Position numbers and translations under genes: made by a program. Of a stretch of 41,055 nucleotides of DNA, positions 16,119 through 23,733 are shown in pieces. This DNA comes from Chitinophaga tropicalis. GTDB lineage: Bacteria; Bacteroidota; Bacteroidia; Chitinophagales; Chitinophagaceae. The stretch's first letter is position 1. Each line of letters begins with the position of its first letter. A model generated the notes under the pieces. That model did no database searches, was not told where the DNA came from, and worked only from the letters and a program-made list of their open reading frames with translations. The stretch covers positions 1-41,055 of the forward strand of contig NZ_WRXN01000026.1 of the NCBI RefSeq assembly GCF_009758205.1, in the 5' to 3' direction.

Positions 16119-16301
16119 ATGGCAAAAAAAGGTAACAGGGTGCAAGTGATCCTGGAATGTACAGAGCATAAGACCTCCGGTCAGCCTGGTACTTCCCGTT
16201 ATATCAGCACCAAGAACAAAAAGAACACTCCGGAACGTCTGGAGCTGAAGAAGTACAATCCTATCCTGAGGAAGGTTACTGTACACAAAGAAATTAAGTA
16301 A
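16119..16301 (+). CDS. rpmG: 50S ribosomal protein bL33, zinc-free form
   Basis: 60 residues. The N-terminus (MAKKGNRVQVILECTEH) and the NTPERLELKKYNP segment identify bL33. The zinc-ribbon form has two Cys-x-x-Cys pairs; here the first pair reads CTEH and the second region has YNP, leaving a single Cys, so it is a C-minus, zinc-independent type. It carries a short Ser-Gly-Gln-Pro-Gly insertion. It lies directly between rpmB and the DUF4295 gene; a 110-bp spacer with imperfect inverted repeats follows it. Confidence 0.95.
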   Translation: MAKKGNRVQVILECTEHKTSGQPGTSRYISTKNKKNTPERLELKKYNPILRKVTVHKEIK

Positions 16302-16411
16302 TTGATTGTTAATGTTGATCGTTAATCGTTAGCATGTTGATGCACTCCGTCGCGATTAGCAATTAACAGGTAACTTTGACGATTCACTTTAACTATTAAT
16401 CTGAAAATATT

Positions 16412-16585
16412 ATGGCAAAAGGAACTTCCAAGAACGCGAAGGTAAAAGATGCTAAAGCAGCCGCTGAGTCTAAAGTTTGGACTAAAGTGATCAAAGCGGT
16501 ACGTTCTCCTAAAAGCGGTGCTTACACTTTCAAAGAAGCTATCGTGCACAAAGACAAAGTGCAGGAGTACATGAACCAGAAGTAA
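16412..16585 (+). CDS. DUF4295 small basic protein
   Basis: 57 residues, rich in Lys and Ala, starting MAKGTSKNAKVKDAKAAAES and ending VQEYMNQK. DUF4295 proteins are found almost only in Bacteroidota, nearly always right after rpmB-rpmG, and are suspected ribosome-associated proteins. Composition (very basic, no hydrophobic segment) agrees. A strong terminator follows the stop by 22 nt. Confidence 0.85.
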   Translation: MAKGTSKNAKVKDAKAAAESKVWTKVIKAVRSPKSGAYTFKEAIVHKDKVQEYMNQK

Positions 16586-16607
16586 TTCGGCTTTACTAAT
16601 CATACTG

Positions 16608-16637
16608 AAAAGCTGTCCTTTAAAGGGACAGCTTTTT
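16608..16637 (+). terminator. Intrinsic terminator of the rpmB operon
   Basis: AAAAGCTGTCC, 7-nt loop, GGACAGCTTTTT: an 11-bp stem directly ending in a T run, 22 nt downstream of the DUF4295 gene. Confidence 0.85.
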
Positions 16638-16689
16638 GTGTTTGGATAAAATTTCAGTCCGCAAAAAATACCCCCTCAGAATTCTCTGC

Positions 16690-16755
16690 CGGCCGCAGGC
16701 CGGAAAATCTCTCAGGAAGTCGCTTCACTGAAGACAAAAGCAACTTTTTGAGCAA
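16690..16755 (+). repeat. Decayed copy of the dispersed hairpin repeat
   Basis: GCCGGCCGCAGGCCGG, then a CTCTCAGG segment, GTCGCTTCACTGAAGACAAAAGC and CTTTTTGAGCA follow the same order as the intact copies at 13570-13634 and 23504-23567, but the stem is mutated. It lies between DUF4295 and ftsY. Confidence 0.5.
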
Positions 16756-16807
16756 TTTACCCCCCGTTATAGCGATTTTCGTTAACTTAACGCCCTGATA
16801 TTATTTT

Positions 16808-17770
16808 ATGAGTTTTTTCAACAAGCTATTTTCAAGGGAAAAGAAGGAAAGCCTGGACCAGGGATTACAGAAAACCAAAGAAAGCTTCCTCTCAAAAATA
16901 GGCCGGGCCATTGCCGGTAAATCCACTGTAGATACTGAAGTGCTGGACAACCTGGAAGAAGCCCTGGTGTCTGCAGACGTTGGCGTGGATACCACAGTAC
17001 AGATCATCGACAGGATAGAAAAACGTGTATCGAAAGATAAATACCTCGGTACCGGAGAGCTGAATAAAATATTGCAGGAAGAAATTGCCGGTCTGCTGGT
17101 TGATGCTCCGGACAGCGGCTTCCGCGATTTTGAAACACCACAGGGAAAAAGACCTTACGTGATCATGGTAGTAGGAGTGAACGGTGTTGGCAAAACAACC
17201 ACCATCGGTAAACTGGCCTATAACTTTAAAAAAGCCGGCAAATCGGTCCTCCTCGGCGCAGCAGATACTTTCCGCGCAGCCGCGGTTGACCAGCTCACTA
17301 TCTGGAGTGACAGGGTAGGCGTTCCCATCGTAAAACAACAAATGGGCTCCGATCCCGGCGCTGTAGCATTTGATACAGTACAGAGCGGCGCCGCAAAAGA
17401 TGTAGACGTTATTATCATTGATACAGCAGGCCGTCTGCATAACAAGGCCCATCTGATGGATGAGCTGAGTAAGATCAAAAGGGTGATGAAAAAGGTGCTT
17501 CCTGAGGCCCCCCATGAAGTGCTGCTGGTGCTGGATGGCTCTACCGGCCAGAATGCCCTGGAACAGGCCAGGCATTTCACCGCCGCTACCGAAGTTTCCG
17601 CCCTGGCTATCACCAAGCTGGATGGTACAGCTAAAGGAGGCGTGGTACTGGCAATTGCTAACCAGTTCAAAATACCGGTTAAATATATCGGTATAGGAGA
17701 GAAAATGGAAGATCTGCAGGTATTCAATAAAGAAGAGTTTGTCGATTCATTATTCAGCATAAATGGCTGA
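16808..17770 (+). CDS. ftsY: Signal recognition particle receptor FtsY
   Basis: 320 residues, the short FtsY form without a long acidic A domain. An N domain (about 25-100) is followed by the SRP-type GTPase G domain: P-loop GVNGVGKT (123-130), AADTFRAAAVDQL (the insertion-box region, about 151-163), DTAGR (205-209), and TKLDG (269-273). FtsY docks ribosome-nascent chain-SRP complexes at the membrane for co-translational insertion. It is placed between ribosomal-protein genes and rimO, and ends at a good terminator. Confidence 0.95.
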   Translation: MSFFNKLFSREKKESLDQGLQKTKESFLSKIGRAIAGKSTVDTEVLDNLEEALVSADVGVDTTVQIIDRIEKRVSKDKYLGTGELNKILQEEIAGLLVDAPDSGFRDFETPQGKRPYVIMVVGVNGVGKTTTIGKLAYNFKKAGKSVLLGAADTFRAAAVDQLTIWSDRVGVPIVKQQMGSDPGAVAFDTVQSGAAKDVDVIIIDTAGRLHNKAHLMDELSKIKRVMKKVLPEAPHEVLLVLDGSTGQNALEQARHFTAATEVSALAITKLDGTAKGGVVLAIANQFKIPVKYIGIGEKMEDLQVFNKEEFVDSLFSING

Positions 17771-17789
17771 TAACTATATTCTTAAATGT

Positions 17790-17822
17790 AAAGGCCCGGG
17801 CCTCAGGTCCGGGCCTTTTTTA
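17790..17822 (+). terminator. Intrinsic terminator of ftsY
   Basis: AAAGGCCCGG, 9-nt loop, CCGGGCCTTT followed by TTT: a GC-rich 10-bp stem with T run, 19 nt after the ftsY stop. Confidence 0.9.
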
Positions 17823-17925
17823 TGCTTACACAGCACTATTCCTGCGGTGTTTATGCGTTCTCAGCTATACGATTGTTTCACTGACCTCCTAACGTATTTT
17901 ACAGTAGATCAACGCCACCTTTCAG

Positions 17926-17978
17926 GCATGTTTCAAGCATGTTTCAAGCATGTTTAAAGCATGTTTAAAGCATGTATT
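17926..17978 (+). repeat. 11-bp tandem repeat, five units
   Basis: Five consecutive units with period 11: GCATGTTTCAA twice, GCATGTTTAAA twice, then GCATGTATT. The period is close to one helical turn, so the GCATG cores would face the same side of the DNA. Confidence 0.85.
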
Positions 17979-17984
17979 GCGGGA

Positions 17985-17997
17985 GCTAAAGTGCACC
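17985..17997 (-). repeat. 13-bp repeat, inverted second copy
   Basis: GCTAAAGTGCACC on the plus strand, the reverse complement of 13701-13713, again just after ATTGCGG, and directly following the 11-bp tandem repeat. Confidence 0.5.
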
Positions 17998-18068
17998 ACG
18001 GTACTTCTCAAAGAAGTGCTCCCTCCATATAATAAAAACATTTAAACTGAGCCTCTCTCACGGGAGGG

Positions 18069-18099
18069 TTGATAATTCGTAATTATTTAATTACCTTTG
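18069..18099 (+). promoter_or_regulatory. Promoter of rimO
   Basis: TTG (18069-18071), 20 nt, TACCTTTG (18092-18099): both elements fit the Bacteroidota consensus. Transcription would start near 18104, giving a leader of about 110 nt before the proposed rimO start. Confidence 0.65.
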
Positions 18100-18212
18100 C
18101 AATTCTTTATTTTAATAACCCCCACTAAGGCTCATAGTCACTAAACAGTAAGTCTGCTGTTCTTCTCAATTCGTGTCTGGATGTCTTCGTGGCGGTAAGT
18201 AAATATTCGCGC

Positions 18213-19520
18213 TTGAAGACAAAAACTTTAAAGAAAGATAAGGTTAATATAATTACGCTTGGATGTTCAAAGAACATGGTTGACTCAGAAGTGCTCAGTG
18301 GTCAGTTACTGGCCAATGAGATTGATGTCGTGCATGAAAGTGGTAAAAAAGATCACAACATCGTAGTCGTAAATACCTGCGGGTTTATAGACAAGGCCAA
18401 AGAGGAATCTATCAACACGATCCTTGAACAGCTGGAGCTGAAACAGCGCGGTAAGCTGGAAAAGGTATATGTGACAGGTTGCCTCAGCGAAAGATACCGC
18501 GGAGACCTGGAATCAGAGATCCCCGGCGTAGACGCCTGGTTCGGAACAATGGAACTTCCCCTGATCCTTAAAAAATTCGATGCAGATTATAAAGCAGAAC
18601 TAGTAGGAGAGCGTTTGCTCAGCACCCCCACCCATTATGCCTATCTCAAGATAGCAGAAGGTTGCAACCGCACCTGTTCTTTCTGCGCTATCCCTCTTAT
18701 GAGAGGTAGTCACGTATCAAGACCCATCGAACAGATAGTGGCAGAAGCAGAAAAACTGGTTAATTCCGGTGTGAAAGAGATCATGCTCATTGCTCAGGAA
18801 CTGACCTATTATGGCCTGGACCTTTATAAGCAACGCCGTCTGGCAGACCTGATGAGGGCACTGGCCGGTGTGAAAGGACTGGAATGGATCCGCCTTCATT
18901 ATGCTTATCCGCACAAATTCCCCATGGAAGTGCTGGATGCCATGAATGAATTTCCAAATATCTGCAAGTATATAGATATGCCGCTGCAACATGCAGCAGA
19001 CAATATGCTTAAAGCCATGAAACGCCAGATAACCCGCGTTGAAATGGAAGAACTGGTAACGGCCATCCGTGAAAAAGTACCAGGCATCTGCCTTCGTACT
19101 ACACTTATTACCGGCTTCCCCGGAGAAACACTGGATGATGTGGAAGAACTCAAAACCTTCCTCGAAAAAATGCGTTTCGACAGGGTAGGCGTATTCACCT
19201 ACAGCCACGAAGAAGGCACCAGCGCTTACGAACTGGAAGATAATATCCCCGCTGAAGAGAAAGAACGCAGGGCGCAGGAGATCATGGAAGTACAGCAGGA
19301 GATCTCTTATGAGAAGAACCAGGAGAAAATTGGTAAGATCTTCCGGGTGCTGGTAGATAAAAAAGAATCCGGCCGCTATCTTGCACGTACGGAGTTCGAC
19401 TCAGTAGAGGTAGATAATGAGGTGATCATCAACACCACCAAACGCCTCAAACCTGGTGAATTCGTAGAAGTACGGATAACCAAAGCATATGATTACGACC
19501 TGGAAGCAGAGCTGGTTTAA
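18213..19520 (+). CDS. rimO: Ribosomal protein uS12 methylthiotransferase RimO
   Basis: 435 residues from a TTG at 18213, which gives the N-terminus MKTKTLKKDKVNIITLGCSKN; a GTG at 18189 would add 8 residues and is the alternative. The UPF0004 domain has three cluster cysteines (TLGCSKN, VNTCGF, TGCLSERY). The radical SAM motif CxxxCxxC is at Cys151, Cys155 and Cys158 (CNRTCSFC), and a C-terminal TRAM domain follows (about 370-435). Two [4Fe-4S] clusters carry out methylthiolation of an Asp in ribosomal protein uS12. Length and the signature GCSKNMVDSE favour RimO over MiaB. Confidence 0.93.
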   Translation: MKTKTLKKDKVNIITLGCSKNMVDSEVLSGQLLANEIDVVHESGKKDHNIVVVNTCGFIDKAKEESINTILEQLELKQRGKLEKVYVTGCLSERYRGDLESEIPGVDAWFGTMELPLILKKFDADYKAELVGERLLSTPTHYAYLKIAEGCNRTCSFCAIPLMRGSHVSRPIEQIVAEAEKLVNSGVKEIMLIAQELTYYGLDLYKQRRLADLMRALAGVKGLEWIRLHYAYPHKFPMEVLDAMNEFPNICKYIDMPLQHAADNMLKAMKRQITRVEMEELVTAIREKVPGICLRTTLITGFPGETLDDVEELKTFLEKMRFDRVGVFTYSHEEGTSAYELEDNIPAEEKERRAQEIMEVQQEISYEKNQEKIGKIFRVLVDKKESGRYLARTEFDSVEVDNEVIINTTKRLKPGEFVEVRITKAYDYDLEAELV

Positions 19521-19602
19521 ACCGGGTTGATAATATAATGTTAACCAGCATTAATAATAATTCAGAAATTAATCAGTTAATATAGCTGATATAGTATACC
19601 AG

Positions 19603-19618
19603 GGCTCCCGACGGAGCC
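19603..19618 (+). other. Small hairpin in the leader of the DEAD-box gene
   Basis: GGCTCC-CGAC-GGAGCC, 16 nt before the ATG of the helicase gene. It may influence translation of this probably cold-responsive gene, but it is short. Confidence 0.35.
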
Positions 19619-19634
19619 TGATCAAAGCAAATCA

Positions 19635-21365
19635 ATGACTACATTTGAAACGTTAGGCTTACAGGAGCCGATTTTAAAAGGAATCCAGGACCTGGGATTC
19701 ATTGCGCCCACACCCATACAGGAAAAAGCTATTCCTGTTCTGTTAGGCGGTGACAGGGATTTTGTAGGTCTTGCCCAGACGGGTACAGGGAAAACGGCAG
19801 CATTTGGCCTGCCTCTGCTTCAGCAGATAGATGTAAAACAACGTCATCCCCAGGGACTGGTGTTGTGCCCCACCCGCGAATTATGTTTACAGATCACCAA
19901 CGACCTGAAGAACTTCAGCAAGCATCTGGGTGACGTAAGCATCGTTGCCGTATATGGTGGTTCCAGCATCGTACAGCAGCTGCGTGAACTGAAAAGAGGT
20001 GTGCACATCGTAGTAGCAACCCCCGGTCGTTTGCTCGATATCATCGACCGTAAAGCAGTTAACTTCTCCAACGTACGCTATGCTGTACTGGACGAAGCTG
20101 ACGAAATGCTGAACATGGGCTTCCAGGAAGACATCAACAATATATTGTCCAATACACCGGAAGAGAAAACCACCTGGTTGTTCTCTGCCACCATGCCCCA
20201 GGAAGTACGCCGCATTGCCCAGAAATACATGACAGATCCTTTTGAACTGACTGTAGGCAACAAGAACAGCGGTAACGCCAACATCGAGCATGAATATTAT
20301 GTGGTACGCCCACGTGAAAAATACGCTGCGCTGAAACGCATCGTTGACTTTAACCCTGAGATCTTCGGTATCATCTTTACCCGTACCAAGATAGAATCTC
20401 AGGAAATAGCTGAATCCCTGATCAGGGACGGTTACAATGCAGATGCCCTGCATGGCGACCTTACCCAGCAACAGCGTGATAAAGTGATGAAACGCTTCCG
20501 CGAGAAATCCCTGCAGGTACTGGTAGCGACAGACGTTGCGGCCCGCGGTATTGATGTGGATAACGTTACACACGTGATCAACTACGAACTGCCTGATGAC
20601 GTGGAAAACTATACTCACCGTAGCGGCCGTACAGCCCGTGCCGGTAAATCAGGTGTTTCCATCGCTATCATCAGCGGCCGTGATATAGGAAAGATCCGCC
20701 AGATTGAAAGGGTGATCGGTAAGAAATTTACCAAAGTAGATGTTCCGGATGGCTTTGCTGTTTGTGAAAAACAACTGTTTGGTCTCGTACATAAAGTACA
20801 TAACGTTACCGTAAACGAAGAACAGATTGAACCTTACCTGGAACGTATATACGAGGAGTTTGCGTCCATGACCAAGGAAGATATCATCAAACGCTTCGCT
20901 TCCCTGGAATTTAACCAGTTCCTGGAATACTACCAGGATGCACCTGATCTGAACGTGAAAGAAGAAAAACGTTCGTTTGAAGGTGGTGACCGCAGAAGCA
21001 GCAATAGTAAATTTACCCGCCTCTTCATTAACCTGGGCTCTGTAGATGATTTCACCCGTGGCGATATGCTGCGTTATCTCTGCGATACCAGTGGCGTACG
21101 TGGTAACAAAATAGGACGTATAGACCTGAAAGGCGTATATTCCTTCTTCGAAGTAGAGAACGATGTAGTGGAGAAATTCCAGCAAACGTTCAAGAAGGCT
21201 GAATATAATGGGCGTAGTGTAAGGATTGAAATGTCACAGGATGGCGATAAGCGCCGCTCCGGTGGTGGTGGTGGTAGCCGTCCTGAAGGCCGTAGACGCT
21301 GGGAAGGCGGTGCTGGCAATACAGGAGGTACCGGTGGTCGCCCTACTTTTAAGAAAAGGTATTAA
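19635..21365 (+). CDS. DEAD-box ATP-dependent RNA helicase with DbpA-type RNA-binding domain
   Basis: 576 residues. Visible motifs in order: Q motif (FETLGLQEPI, PTPIQ), motif I AQTGTGKT (47-54), PTREL (80-83 region), TPGR (129-132), DEAD (153-156), SAT (184-186), ATDVAARGIDV and HRSGRTAR. A linker and a C-terminal RNA-binding domain of the DbpA/CsdA type (about 462-540) follow, then a Gly/Arg-rich tail (from about 545). Such helicases unwind structured RNA during ribosome assembly or cold adaptation; CsdA/DeaD is the closest functional analogue. The gene is followed by two consecutive hairpins and then glgB. The exact name (deaD, csdA or dbpA) cannot be decided. Confidence 0.9.
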   Translation: MTTFETLGLQEPILKGIQDLGFIAPTPIQEKAIPVLLGGDRDFVGLAQTGTGKTAAFGLPLLQQIDVKQRHPQGLVLCPTRELCLQITNDLKNFSKHLGDVSIVAVYGGSSIVQQLRELKRGVHIVVATPGRLLDIIDRKAVNFSNVRYAVLDEADEMLNMGFQEDINNILSNTPEEKTTWLFSATMPQEVRRIAQKYMTDPFELTVGNKNSGNANIEHEYYVVRPREKYAALKRIVDFNPEIFGIIFTRTKIESQEIAESLIRDGYNADALHGDLTQQQRDKVMKRFREKSLQVLVATDVAARGIDVDNVTHVINYELPDDVENYTHRSGRTARAGKSGVSIAIISGRDIGKIRQIERVIGKKFTKVDVPDGFAVCEKQLFGLVHKVHNVTVNEEQIEPYLERIYEEFASMTKEDIIKRFASLEFNQFLEYYQDAPDLNVKEEKRSFEGGDRRSSNSKFTRLFINLGSVDDFTRGDMLRYLCDTSGVRGNKIGRIDLKGVYSFFEVENDVVEKFQQTFKKAEYNGRSVRIEMSQDGDKRRSGGGGGSRPEGRRRWEGGAGNTGGTGGRPTFKKRY

Positions 21366-21370
21366 AATAT

Positions 21371-21395
21371 CTTAACCGGCTAATGACCGGTTAAG
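21371..21395 (+). terminator. First hairpin after the DEAD-box gene
   Basis: CTTAACCGG, 7-nt loop, CCGGTTAAG followed by CTTCTTT, 5 nt after the stop. It pairs with the stronger terminator at 21405. Confidence 0.65.
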
Positions 21396-21404
21396 CTTCT
21401 TTAT

Positions 21405-21439
21405 AAAAAACGCTTTTGCCTAAGGCAAAAGCGTTTTTT
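21405..21439. terminator. Hairpin of the CC-GAA-GG family (loop TAA)
   Basis: A 16-bp perfect stem AAAAAACGCTTTTGCC / GGCAAAAGCGTTTTTT with loop TAA instead of GAA. The stem core is identical to that at 13592-13634. It ends in a long T run and GAGAG. Confidence 0.85.
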
Positions 21440-21464
21440 TTTTGAGAGATAGTGACAGACCTAT

Positions 21465-21500
21465 GGTCTGCCAGAGATAAAGGCAAAAGCGGTTTTTTTT
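21465..21500 (+). repeat. Copy of dispersed intergenic repeat (GGTCTGCCAGAGATA type)
   Basis: Near-identical to 159-194. Here it is preceded by a short palindrome (CAGACC-TAT-GGTCTG, 21456-21470) and is followed by AAAAGCGG and eight Ts, so it looks like a half-copy next to the intact hairpin at 21405. It lies 43 nt upstream of glgB. Confidence 0.65.
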
Positions 21501-21542
21501 ACGCAATATTTTGGCACTATTTTTCTGTATCTTCCATATATT

Positions 21543-23477
21543 ATGACAGCAGAAAAAAAGCCGACATTACCACCCGTTCACCCCTTCACCTTATTCTCTG
21601 GAAAAGATGTAGAATTATTCCAGCAAGGTACACACGCTCACCTGTACGACAAATTCGGCGCACACAGCGTTGAATATGAAGGCATCCCCGGCACTTACTT
21701 CGCTGTATGGGCACCCAATGCTGCTTACGTAGCCGTTGCCGGCAATTTCAATAACTGGGACGCCCAGCAACACACCTTATTCCCCCGCTGGGACCATTCA
21801 GGAATATGGGAAGGTTTTGTAGCGGGTGTAACCCTGGGAGAATGTTATAAATACTTCATCCGCTCTGCCCAGGGAGAAGAACTCTGGAAAGGCGATCCCT
21901 ATGCCAATTACTGGGAACTGCGCCCTAAAACAGCTTCTATCGCCTGGAAGCTGGATTACCAGTGGAAAGACCAGAAGTGGATGGAAAGCCGCAAAGCACA
22001 TAACAGCCTGTCCGCCCCGTTCTCTGTATACGAAGTACACCTGGGCTCCTGGCGCCGGCCGGATAAGAACAATCACGAGATCTTCTATAGCTATAAAGAA
22101 ATTGCGGACATGCTGATCCCTTATGTAAAAGACATGGGCTTCACGCATGTAGAACTGATGCCGGTAATGGAACACCCGTTTGACGGCTCCTGGGGTTACC
22201 AGGGCACCGGGTATTACGCACCCACTTCCCGTTACGGCACACCGCAGGACTTCATGTCCTTCGTAGACAGCTTCCACGCTGCCGGCATAGGCGTGATCCT
22301 GGATTGGGTACCTTCCCATTTCCCATACGATTCCCACGGACTGTTCCGTTTCGACGGCTCTCACGTATACGAATATGCGGATATGCGTAAAGGGTACCAC
22401 CCGGACTGGAACAGCTATATCTTCAACTATGCACGGAACGAAGTCAGGTCTTTCCTGCTCAGCAACGCTGTCTTCTGGCTGGATAAATTTCATATAGATG
22501 GTCTGCGCGTCGATGCCGTAGCCTCCATGATACACCTCAACTACTCCCGCGAAACCGGCGCCTGGGAACCTAATGAGCACGGTGGAGAAGAGAACCTGGA
22601 AGCTATCTCCTTCCTGAAACATATGAACGAAACCATCTATTCCCTTTTCCCGGATGTACAGACCATCGCAGAAGAATCCACTTCCTTCTACGGAGTAAGC
22701 AGACCAACCTTTATGGGTGGACTGGGATTTGGCATGAAATGGATGATGGGATGGATGAACGATACGCTGGCTTATTTCAAGAGGGACCCTTACCATCGTA
22801 AATGGCACCAGGACCAGCTTACTTTCAGTATAGCATATGCCTTTTCCGAGAATTTCATGCTGCCGCTTAGTCATGATGAAGTGGTGCATGGCAAATCTCC
22901 CATGCTCTACAAAATGCCCGGCGATGACTGGCAGAAACTGGCTAATCTCCGGCTTATGTACAGCTATATGTTCACTCATCCCGGTACTAAACTGTTGTTT
23001 ATGGGAGATGAGTTTGGACAGACATCAGAATGGAATTTCCGCTCAGAGCTGGATTGGCATCTGATGCAGTATGTTTCTCACCAGGGACTGAAACAGTTTG
23101 TAAAAGAACTGAATCATCTGTATACCTCAACACCGGCATTATACATTAAGCAGTTTGAATACTACGGTTTTGAATGGGTAAGCCTGAATGATCATGAACA
23201 GTGTGTAGTGGCTTATATGCGCAAGGGAATGACAGCGCAGGAAGATATACTGGTTGTGCTGAATATGACCCCTGTTGCGCGGGAGAATTACATATTGGGG
23301 ATAGATGGAAACGGCTCCTGGAAAGAGATACTCAATAGCGATGATAAGCGCTTCTTTGGCAGCGGAGTGATCAACACTGGTGAAATTGAAGCTAAAGAAG
23401 AATCCTACAACGGGAAATCTCATCGTATACAGTTACGTATTCCTCCATTAGGCGCCACTATTCTGGCTAAGGTCTGA
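21543..23477 (+). CDS. glgB: 1,4-alpha-glucan branching enzyme GlgB
   Basis: 644 residues: an N-terminal CBM48 beta-sandwich (about 30-125, with VWAPNA and VAGNFNNW), a GH13 TIM barrel (about 160-530) and a C-terminal beta domain. Catalytic segments are visible: GLRVDAV with nucleophile Asp324, the IAEES acid/base segment at 375-379, and LSHDEVVHGK. The enzyme cuts alpha-1,4 chains and makes alpha-1,6 branches in glycogen. Length is typical of the short-N-terminus class. No other glycogen gene is adjacent; the GH31 glucosidase 3 kb downstream is on the opposite strand. It ends at a 21-bp hairpin terminator. Confidence 0.95.
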   Translation: MTAEKKPTLPPVHPFTLFSGKDVELFQQGTHAHLYDKFGAHSVEYEGIPGTYFAVWAPNAAYVAVAGNFNNWDAQQHTLFPRWDHSGIWEGFVAGVTLGECYKYFIRSAQGEELWKGDPYANYWELRPKTASIAWKLDYQWKDQKWMESRKAHNSLSAPFSVYEVHLGSWRRPDKNNHEIFYSYKEIADMLIPYVKDMGFTHVELMPVMEHPFDGSWGYQGTGYYAPTSRYGTPQDFMSFVDSFHAAGIGVILDWVPSHFPYDSHGLFRFDGSHVYEYADMRKGYHPDWNSYIFNYARNEVRSFLLSNAVFWLDKFHIDGLRVDAVASMIHLNYSRETGAWEPNEHGGEENLEAISFLKHMNETIYSLFPDVQTIAEESTSFYGVSRPTFMGGLGFGMKWMMGWMNDTLAYFKRDPYHRKWHQDQLTFSIAYAFSENFMLPLSHDEVVHGKSPMLYKMPGDDWQKLANLRLMYSYMFTHPGTKLLFMGDEFGQTSEWNFRSELDWHLMQYVSHQGLKQFVKELNHLYTSTPALYIKQFEYYGFEWVSLNDHEQCVVAYMRKGMTAQEDILVVLNMTPVARENYILGIDGNGSWKEILNSDDKRFFGSGVINTGEIEAKEESYNGKSHRIQLRIPPLGATILAKV

Positions 23478-23521
23478 AGTTAAAATTCTCTCTCAAAAGA
23501 AATAGCCGGGCGCAGACCCCT

Positions 23522-23566
23522 CTCAAAAAAAAGACTTTTGCCGAAGGCAAAAGTCTTTTTTTTGAG
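23522..23566. terminator. 21-bp hairpin of the CC-GAA-GG family (glgB terminator)
   Basis: A perfect 21-bp stem, CTC plus A8 plus GACTTTTGCC paired with its complement, with loop GAA and edges CTC/GAG. Preceded by GCCGGGCGCAGACC (23504-23517), as at 13570. Compared with the 13592 copy, the stem bases CG/CG changed to GA/TC on both arms, so pairing was kept. Confidence 0.88.
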
Positions 23567-23671
23567 CAACAGGTATCAAGACTCACTCCTAACATAATGA
23601 TCCTTAATCACCCCTGCCTTCATATATAACTTTTCCTTACTCTGTTAAACTTTTGTTTATTTTTACCATCT

Positions 23672-23710
23672 AAAATCCTGAGCTACTAACAGCAGTAGCC
23701 TGGATTTTTT
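23672..23710 (+). promoter_or_regulatory. Attenuator-like hairpin in the leader of the DUF4382 gene
   Basis: An outer stem AAAATCC / GGATTTT encloses an inner stem GCTACT-AACAGC-AGTAGC; the 3' arm runs directly into T6. It ends 24 nt before the ATG and lies downstream of a promoter-like AACTTTTG (23648-23655). It looks like an intrinsic terminator placed in a leader. Confidence 0.5.
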
Positions 23711-23733
23711 ACTTAACCAAAACCATTCTTTTT

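Larger units (their letters stand above)
17823..18068. other. Intergenic region between ftsY and the rimO promoter
   Basis: No convincing gene. It contains an 11-bp tandem repeat (17926-17978) and, directly after it, a 13-bp repeat inverted relative to the one at 13701. A short ORF crossing the ftsY terminator was dismissed. Confidence 0.5.

Noticed and set aside
17763..17957. 64-codon plus-strand ORF after ftsY
   Set aside because: It starts within the ftsY stop region, runs through the ftsY terminator hairpin and into the tandem repeat; no protein-like features.
21798..22979. Long antisense ORF (393 codons) opposite glgB
   Set aside because: It is a shadow of the codon pattern of glgB, with no recognisable domain; similar shadows occur opposite parC, ftsY, the DEAD-box gene and the kinase.
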